Positions 15,567 to 19,149 of a stretch of DNA of 19,149 nucleotides are shown here, piece after piece (the first letter of the stretch is position 1; the number at the start of each line of letters is the position of its first letter). The position numbers were made by a program, and so were the translations under genes. Source of the DNA: JAVMKJ01 sp031732875 (lineage in GTDB: Bacteria > Pseudomonadota > Gammaproteobacteria > Competibacterales > Competibacteraceae); assembly GCA_031732875.1 (NCBI GenBank), contig JAVMKL010000228.1, positions 1 to 19,149 of the forward strand, given 5' to 3'. The notes beneath the pieces are model-generated. The model saw only the letters and a program-made list of their open reading frames with translations. It ran no database searches and had not been told where the DNA came from.

Positions 15567-15612
15567 ATCAGCCTTTCCTCATTACGCACAACAGGGAACC
15601 GCCCGCCGGGAA
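15450..15612 (-). repeat. Direct repeat copy L: methyltransferase 3' end plus rffA 5' end
   Basis: This 163-base stretch covers the last 15 codons of a methyltransferase-like gene and the first 39 codons of rffA. It recurs in the same orientation at 16358-16526. By hand count 146 of 163 bases agree, and the other copy has 6 extra bases (a repeated Gln-Ala pair). The two copies flank the Phd-VapC module. Confidence 0.88.
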
Positions 15613-15621
15613 GGTCAACCC
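15568..15621 (-). pseudogene. 3' remnant of a zinc-ribbon methyltransferase gene
   Basis: The minus-strand frame ending in TGA at 15568-15570 reads GLTFPAGGSLLCVMRKG, against GVRFPAGGSLLLVARKG at the end of the intact methyltransferase encoded at 16482-17348. No further upstream similarity is visible: the vapC stop codon (15615-15617) lies within the first few codons of the remnant. The piece has lost its gene but keeps the ribosome binding site and the one-base gap to the rffA start. Confidence 0.85.
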
Positions 15622-16034
15622 GTCCATGGATTCATGATCCGAACGCCGGCCGGCTCGAAGTCGGCGACGTTCCGTGTTACGACCGTCAAATCGTGAACCA
15701 ATGCCGTTGCAGCGATGAGAGCGTCACGATCCGAGCACGGGTCGGGCACGTGCAGCCGCGCGCAACGCCGCGCAACGAGTGTGTCAACGGCGAGAATGCG
15801 TTCAGAGAATGCCGGCAAAACCTGAGTTTCCAACCAGCGGCGCAGGATGGCTCCCTGCGAAGGGTCGCGCCGCTCGATCAGTAATACGCCGGCTTCCAAT
15901 TCCAGCAGCGTGATGACGGACAGGAACAGGCTCGGCGCTGGAACGCGCTCGGCCCAAGCCACGACCCTCGGGTCGGCTTTGCCCGCCTTGGCCTTGCGCA
16001 GTTCGGAAATCACGTTGGTATCCAGTAGATACAT
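15615..16034 (-). CDS. vapC: PIN-domain toxin (VapC/FitB-like ribonuclease)
   Basis: The 139-residue protein starts MYLLDTNVISELRK with D5, has LLELEAGV with E45, SDRDALIAATA with D104, and TRNVADF with D125: the four acidic residues of the PIN nuclease fold that coordinate magnesium. VapC toxins cut specific RNAs such as tRNA and are held inactive by the partner. The ATG shares one base with the antitoxin stop (TGATG), the usual coupling. The C-terminus (MNPWTG) is typical of FitB-like members. The stop codon falls within a methyltransferase gene remnant, so the module's end coincides with a recombination joint. All active-site residues are present, so the toxin should be functional. Confidence 0.9.
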   Translation of the reverse strand: MYLLDTNVISELRKAKAGKADPRVVAWAERVPAPSLFLSVITLLELEAGVLLIERRDPSQGAILRRWLETQVLPAFSERILAVDTLVARRCARLHVPDPCSDRDALIAATALVHDLTVVTRNVADFEPAGVRIMNPWTG

Positions 16035-16291
16035 CAGGACAAATCAGTCGGCTGATAAAGAGGACCGCGCAAACGGGGTGGTTCAAATTCCAGGTCGGAA
16101 TCGTCGGGCATGGCCAGCCACTCGACGATGTTGACCGGATGACCGGTGATGCGCTGGTATTCTTCAATGGTCAACAGCACATGCACGGGACGGCCATGAT
16201 CGGTGATGAACACAGGGCCGTTTCGGACGGCCTGCTGGGCCTTGTTGGCGTCCCGGTTGAATTCCTGACGAGAAAGTGTGGTGATGGTCAT
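16034..16291 (-). CDS. Phd/YefM-family antitoxin
   Basis: The 85-residue protein starts MTITTLSRQEFNRDANKAQQ and continues into FITDHGRPVHVLLTIEEYQR, the DNA-binding N-terminal domain of the Phd/YefM antitoxins. The acidic C-terminal tail (about residues 57-85, with MPDDSDLEFEPP) would wrap the PIN toxin. It is the first gene of the pair and shares one base with vapC. Such antitoxins repress their own operon together with the toxin. The ATG at 16291 has no clear ribosome binding site. A short perfect inverted repeat lies 28 nt upstream. The start of the cassette, like its end, borders a gene fragment (rffA 5' piece). Confidence 0.88.
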   Translation of the reverse strand: MTITTLSRQEFNRDANKAQQAVRNGPVFITDHGRPVHVLLTIEEYQRITGHPVNIVEWLAMPDDSDLEFEPPRLRGPLYQPTDLS

Positions 16292-16319
16292 AGGGCGCTT
16301 TTAACGATGCAGACGAAGA

Positions 16320-16330
16320 ACGGTAACCGT
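16320..16330 (-). promoter_or_regulatory. Short inverted repeat upstream of the Phd antitoxin gene
   Basis: ACGGT and ACCGT form a perfect 5-base inverted repeat around one central base, 28 nt upstream of the antitoxin start. Phd-type proteins bind short palindromes near their promoters, so this could be the operator. At this length it could also be chance, and no clear -35/-10 pair is seen. Confidence 0.3.
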
Positions 16331-16345
16331 AAACCAGCGCGAAAT

Positions 16346-16480
16346 TCAAGCCAGGCTCTGGCAGCGCTTGGTGAAACCGTCGTCGCCGGCCAGGTGGCCG
16401 TTGGCATGGGCCTGGGCCTGGGCGATGTACCACAGTTCCTTGCCGGTCATGTAGGGTTTGTTGAAGGGGATGGTCGCCAT
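16346..16480 (-). pseudogene. 5' fragment of a second rffA copy
   Basis: The frame from the ATG at 16480 gives 44 residues starting MATIPFNKPYMTGKELWYIA, nearly identical to the intact rffA product, with an extra Gln-Ala. Near residue 41 an extra base relative to the intact gene changes the frame and a TGA ends it at 16346-16348. In the shifted frame similarity (Leu-Glu-x-Arg-x-Gly) may continue to about 16328, after which the sequence belongs to the TA promoter. No PLP-binding or catalytic region remains. It starts one base after the methyltransferase stop with an intact ribosome binding site, so a 44-residue peptide may still be made, but it cannot be an enzyme. Confidence 0.88.
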
Positions 16481-16526
16481 ATCAGCCTTTCCTCGCGACG
16501 AGCAACAGGGAACCGCCTGCCGGAAA
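16358..16526 (-). repeat. Direct repeat copy R: methyltransferase 3' end plus rffA 5' end
   Basis: This 169-base stretch is the partner of 15450-15612. Here the methyltransferase end belongs to the intact gene while the rffA start is a fragment; in the other copy it is the reverse. The difference in length is a 6-base duplication encoding Gln-Ala. Confidence 0.88.
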
Positions 16527-17348
16527 GCGTACGCCCAATTGGATGAGTTTCCGCTCAAACGCCATGAACATACCCAAAGTAAAATTAGCCAAGCGGCCGA
16601 TGCGTAGCTCGGATAAGGGATCGTTTTCACTTCGTACAGAGTAGCGCTTACGAGACAACCACATCATAGGCAGCAGCAGGGAAACAAACGAAGTGTCGTA
16701 AACCGTGGTAAAACCGGCTTTTGCAATCTTGCTTTTCAGCTCACTAACCGTATAACGGCGCACGTGACAAGCATACTCATCCTGGTAACTCCACAGCCAA
16801 GGATGCTGCGGTACGGTAAGAATAAGACCACCGCCTGGACGCAAAGCTTGATAAATCTCGTGCAGTACATGCTCATCCTCGGCGATGTGTTCCAACACAT
16901 CGAAGGCACCCACTACGTCGAAATGCTCCAAATAAGGAATTGTGCGCGCATCCATCTGTAGCAATTCCGCCTGCGGTAAGCGTTTTGCGGTATGAGACAG
17001 TCCTGCACTGAATATCTCGCTGCCAGTCAGTTCGGATTTAGGAAAGGCGCTAGCCAACGCCGATAACACAAAACCGGTACCGCAGCCGATCTCCAACACG
17101 CGGCGCGGCTTGGGAAAATAGCGCCGCATCACCCAAACGATCAGGGTGTTACGCGACTGAAACCAGAAATTGCCTGCTTCAAGCTCGGTCAGTTCGGGAT
17201 AAAATTCCGCGTGATAACCGCCACCACCGTTGGCCAGATCCGGGGCCATGGCTGGGAATCCCATCATATAGGGTGGCCGATAGCCGCAGGCAGGACAGCA
17301 CCAACCGGCTTGATCAAAGGGGTGGAAACACATGGGACAGCGTTTCAA
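16482..17348 (-). CDS. Class I SAM methyltransferase with N-terminal zinc ribbon
   Basis: The 288-residue protein opens with a zinc-ribbon knuckle pair (C4-P-M-C7 and C18-P-A-C21), then a Rossmann methyltransferase domain with RVLEIGCGTGF (83-93), VVGAFDVLEHI and ALRPGGGLILTVPQHPWLWS. The last 70 residues include a hydrophobic stretch near SFVSLLLPMMWLS. In glycan loci such proteins are presumed sugar or lipid-intermediate methyltransferases; the substrate is unknown. The start is TTG at 17348: it has GGAGAG 5 nt upstream, overlaps the gtrA-like stop by 4 nt (TTGA) and keeps the first Cys pair, which the next ATG (17333) would break. A remnant of another copy of its 3' end is found at 15568. 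Confidence 0.83.
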   Translation of the reverse strand: MKRCPMCFHPFDQAGWCCPACGYRPPYMMGFPAMAPDLANGGGGYHAEFYPELTELEAGNFWFQSRNTLIVWVMRRYFPKPRRVLEIGCGTGFVLSALASAFPKSELTGSEIFSAGLSHTAKRLPQAELLQMDARTIPYLEHFDVVGAFDVLEHIAEDEHVLHEIYQALRPGGGLILTVPQHPWLWSYQDEYACHVRRYTVSELKSKIAKAGFTTVYDTSFVSLLLPMMWLSRKRYSVRSENDPLSELRIGRLANFTLGMFMAFERKLIQLGVRFPAGGSLLLVARKG

Positions 17349-17764
17349 GCGATCTCTCCAGCTTGAACAGGCCGGTTGCTGTTACAACGAAAAACCCAGT
17401 ATTTTTGGACAAGAAAAAGCAGTGCGGCAACTATCAAAATGGCTAACCCCTGTACCAGCGCATGAGACCAACCAAGACTATCAACGAAGGTGTATAACAA
17501 GGCGAGATTGAGGATATAGCAGATCCCATAAGCGGCCAGATAACGTAACAGGCTTTGTTGAATATTGCCATGGTGTGAAAAAGTCCAGCGCTTGTTAAAG
17601 ATAAAGGTTTGCAACGTTCCCACGAGGTAAAGTAGAGTCATTGCAGTCTTATGACCAATCCCAAAAGCAGTGAGTGCCAGATAGAGCAAATAAAGAATGA
17701 GGTTAGAAACCAAGCCCACGATGATGAAACGCAGGCTCTGGAGGCGCCAAGTACTCACCCGCAT
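17345..17764 (-). CDS. GtrA-family membrane protein
   Basis: The 139-residue protein has four predicted membrane helices (roughly residues 10-33, 38-56, 72-94 and 99-120) and the family signatures LRFIIVGLVSNLILYLLY at the start and FIFNKRWTF in the loop after helix 2. It ends with QKYWVF, also typical of GtrA (PF04138). GtrA proteins are thought to move polyprenyl-phosphate sugars across the inner membrane, working with a GtrB-type GT2 and a membrane transferase. A GT39 transferase is nearby (12727), but the only GtrB-like sequence is a broken end at 18537. The ATG at 17764 overlaps the acetyltransferase gene by 10 nt; the stop overlaps the methyltransferase start. Confidence 0.87.
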   Translation of the reverse strand: MRVSTWRLQSLRFIIVGLVSNLILYLLYLALTAFGIGHKTAMTLLYLVGTLQTFIFNKRWTFSHHGNIQQSLLRYLAAYGICYILNLALLYTFVDSLGWSHALVQGLAILIVAALLFLVQKYWVFRCNSNRPVQAGEIA

Positions 17765-18540
17765 TCCCGCACCCAGTGAAAGGTCATCTCCGGTGGCAGA
17801 AAGCGGAAACCCAGCTTGGCATAGAGATTAAGCACCGCCACGTTGCGCGCCGAGATGGTCGTCATCACGCTATCCTGACCCTCCGCCTGATGGTGGCGAA
17901 GCATTGCCCGCCAAACCCGCTGGCCATAGCCCCGCCCCTGCCATTCGGGAGCAATCGCAGTGAGATACCAGTAAACCGACCGGTTTTCTCCAGATTCCAC
18001 AATAAAGAGAGCCACAATATGACCACCTTTCATCACCTTGAGCAAGCATTGTCGAGGATGATTCAAACTGTTTGTTACCCACCGTCCATAACGCACATCT
18101 CCCAAACCGGGGTCGAGTCGGGGATCAACATGATAGCGTTCGTAGCCAAAGGCCCGCTCGGCAATATCCCGCATCACGGGTAAATCCGATTCAAGCGCCG
18201 GCACAATCACTAAATCATCGGATGCAATGTTCAGAGATTGCAGTTTCTCGATTGTTGGATGCAAAACCATCTCAATAAAACGAAATCCCCTGGATTCAAG
18301 AAAAATGGATTCTCGCAACCGATCATGCGGCAACCGGCAACTGACAATTCTAATCCCACCTGCATCCATCCATTGTTCGAATTCCCGATAGCTCTCCATT
18401 ACCAAGGAGGAATCGATCACCTCCAACTCGTAAATTTGCGCCACGGGAAAGCCAAATGCTTCCGCATCCCACGGGACTAAATTTGCCGTAAGCCGCAGGC
18501 TTGGGCCAGTTATTTTCAAAGTTGAATGCAAAACGTTCAT
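17755..18540 (-). CDS. GNAT acetyltransferase, WecD/RffC-like
   Basis: The 261-residue protein has a C-terminal GNAT domain with the acetyl-CoA loop QGRGYG (201-206) in IAPEWQGRGYGQRV and the NVAVLNLYAKLGFRF end-motif. The N-terminal half (VPWDAEAFGFPVAQI, LESRGFRFIE) matches the layout of WecD, the enzyme that acetylates dTDP-Fuc4N. With RffA in the same strand group this fits synthesis of dTDP-Fuc4NAc, though a different amino-sugar substrate cannot be excluded. The ATG at 18540 is chosen because the frame upstream to 18681 overlaps a GT2 remnant in another frame. No good ribosome binding site precedes it; coupling to the remnant's stop (ATGA overlap) may help. It overlaps the gtrA-like start by 10 nt. 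Confidence 0.78.
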   Translation of the reverse strand: MNVLHSTLKITGPSLRLTANLVPWDAEAFGFPVAQIYELEVIDSSLVMESYREFEQWMDAGGIRIVSCRLPHDRLRESIFLESRGFRFIEMVLHPTIEKLQSLNIASDDLVIVPALESDLPVMRDIAERAFGYERYHVDPRLDPGLGDVRYGRWVTNSLNHPRQCLLKVMKGGHIVALFIVESGENRSVYWYLTAIAPEWQGRGYGQRVWRAMLRHHQAEGQDSVMTTISARNVAVLNLYAKLGFRFLPPEMTFHWVRECG

Positions 18541-18647
18541 ATAACACTTTCGTTGCCAATGTGCTCCGGCACCGCGTAAGGCGACCGCTCCATGGTGCGG
18601 AAATGCATCCGGGCCAAGTATTCGCCGATAATGCCCAAGGCCAGCCT
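18537..18647 (-). pseudogene. C-terminal remnant of a GtrB/ArnC-like GT2 glycosyltransferase
   Basis: On the minus strand the frame ending TGA at 18537-18539 reads LALGIIGEYLARMHFRTMER followed by SPYAVPEHIGNES. The LGIIGEYLAR motif and what follows are the conserved end of polyprenyl-phosphate GT2 transferases (GtrB, ArnC, DPM1-like). An in-frame TAA lies directly upstream (18648-18650). Upstream of it only a short hydrophobic stretch (LIFSGA) is reminiscent of the last membrane helix, and no catalytic domain exists before higA at 18725. The stop overlaps the acetyltransferase ATG as ATGA, so the original gene was probably coupled to it. Confidence 0.75.
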
Positions 18648-18724
18648 TTACGCCCCGGAGAAAATAAGATGGCGAGTCCATGAATTGCCACCGCCATGGT
18701 TCTCGACCAAACCTTCAACTCGGT

Positions 18725-19018
18725 CTAGCCCGAAGTGAGTTCGACCCGGATCTGCTTGCCCAGCGCCGCCGCCGCGCGGGCCAGCGTGGTCAGCGTCAAA
18801 CTGGTGTCGCTTTCATCCAGCAAACGATTCAACGCCGCACGGCCGGTCCCCATCCGTTCCGCCAGCGCCGTCCGGGTCAGGTGTTGCGCTTTCATTTCCC
18901 GGGCGATCTGCCAGGCGAGGACGCGCTTGAGCGCGCGAGCGGTCGTTTCCTCCAGCATCGCTTCTTCGGCGAGAAAGTCGTCAAAACTACTGCCAACATG
19001 CTCTGGATTCACAGACAT
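18725..19018 (-). CDS. higA: HigA-type XRE-family antitoxin
   Basis: The 97-residue protein has a helix-turn-helix in the second half (LTRTALAERMGTGRAALNRL, 47-66) and the TLTTLARAAAALGKQIRVEL end found in HigA-like antitoxins. It would bind the HigB toxin and repress the operon. The ATG at 19018 has AAGGAG 8 nt upstream and overlaps the toxin gene end by 10 nt, the toxin-first order typical of higBA. No operator can be judged because the upstream end is outside the window. It is the last gene before the GT2 remnant, 75 nt downstream. Confidence 0.85.
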   Translation of the reverse strand: MSVNPEHVGSSFDDFLAEEAMLEETTARALKRVLAWQIAREMKAQHLTRTALAERMGTGRAALNRLLDESDTSLTLTTLARAAAALGKQIRVELTSG

Positions 19019-19149
19019 TTCTTCAACTCCTTCAGCCGATGATGAGCCAATTCCAAGTCATCCTTGGGCGTTTTCTCCGACTTCTTGATAAAACCATGCA
19101 GAAGCACCATGACGCCTTCCCGCTCGGTAAAAACCACCCGCGCCGCTCT
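19009..19149 (-). CDS. higB: HigB/RelE-like toxin, 3' end only
   Basis: The minus-strand frame entering from the window edge encodes 46 residues, including VMVLLHGFIKKSEKTPKDDL and the ELAHHRLKEL tail, then TGA at 19009-19011. This is the conserved C-terminal half of phage-derived Gp49-like HigB toxins (PF05973), ribosome-dependent mRNA endonucleases; the HGFIKK-KTP stretch is the family's signature. The N-terminal part is missing because the window ends. It overlaps higA by 10 nt. Intactness of the whole toxin cannot be judged. Confidence 0.85.
   Translation of the reverse strand, partial: RAARVVFTEREGVMVLLHGFIKKSEKTPKDDLELAHHRLKELKKCL

Noticed and set aside
15450..16526. Insertion sequence as the cause of the duplicated flanks
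   Set aside because: No transposase, terminal inverted repeats or short target-site duplication is seen; the repeats are long, diverged and coding.
18541..18681. N-terminal extension of the GNAT frame
   Set aside because: A different frame of the same bases encodes a recognisable GT2 C-terminus, so the 47 extra residues are most likely not translated as part of the acetyltransferase.
1..19149. CRISPR arrays, tRNA or rRNA genes
   Set aside because: No regularly spaced short repeats and no tRNA- or rRNA-like stretch was noticed on reading either strand; gaps between genes are all shorter than 200 bases.

Overview
The window is GC-rich, densely coded bacterial DNA. It reads as one section of a large cell-surface or exopolysaccharide (EPS) gene island in a proteobacterium, probably a gammaproteobacterium. 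Three observations point that way: a closely matching GDP-mannose dehydrogenase (AlgD), glycosyltransferases and an amidotransferase of the kind found in exosortase-A/PEP-CTERM EPS loci, and an RffA(WecE)-type aminotransferase. The heavy load of toxin-antitoxin (TA) modules plus an AAA-ATPase/PD-(D/E)XK protein and a DUF29 protein would suit an environmental, TA-rich genome such as the Competibacteraceae. That placement is a guess.

Layout. (1) 1-146, minus: start of a DUF29 gene and a 31-codon ORF overlapping it. (2) 194-7671, minus: algD, an AT-rich FkbM methyltransferase, a GT2 glycosyltransferase, then a tight run of exosortase-type GT4 glycosyltransferase, asparagine-synthase-like amidotransferase and second GT4. 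(3) 7672-7821: divergent intergenic region. (4) 7822-12064, plus: AAA-ATPase/PD-(D/E)XK protein, an asparagine-synthetase homologue with a degenerate glutaminase half, and a MntA-HepT TA pair; each consecutive pair overlaps by 4 nt except at the asparagine-synthetase/mntA join (42 nt gap). (5) 12109-12645: remnant of a second asparagine-synthase 3' end, and an orphan ribbon-helix-helix antitoxin with a perfect inverted repeat in its promoter. (6) 12727-18540, minus: AT-rich GT39 membrane glycosyltransferase, RffA aminotransferase, a Phd/VapC TA pair flanked by gene fragments, a zinc-ribbon methyltransferase, GtrA, and a WecD-like acetyltransferase. (7) 18537-19149, minus: broken GT2 (GtrB-like) gene end, then HigA and the 3' part of HigB.

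How the genes fit together. AlgD would supply GDP-mannuronate. RffA and the WecD-like GNAT would make dTDP-Fuc4N and its N-acetyl form. GT2, GT4 and GT39 enzymes would assemble or decorate the polymer, the methyltransferases cap or modify sugars, and the asparagine-synthase homologues could amidate uronic acids. No polymerase, flippase (other than GtrA), exosortase or export gene is present, so the system continues beyond the window.

The most notable signal is structural. Two unrelated TA cassettes (MntA-HepT and Phd-VapC) each sit exactly between imperfect direct repeats made from the end or start of the neighbouring glycan gene: 78 bp with 68 identical, and 163 bp with 146 identical plus a 6-nt indel. 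A third TA (HigBA) abuts another truncated glycan gene. TA modules appear to mark the recombination joints of this island.
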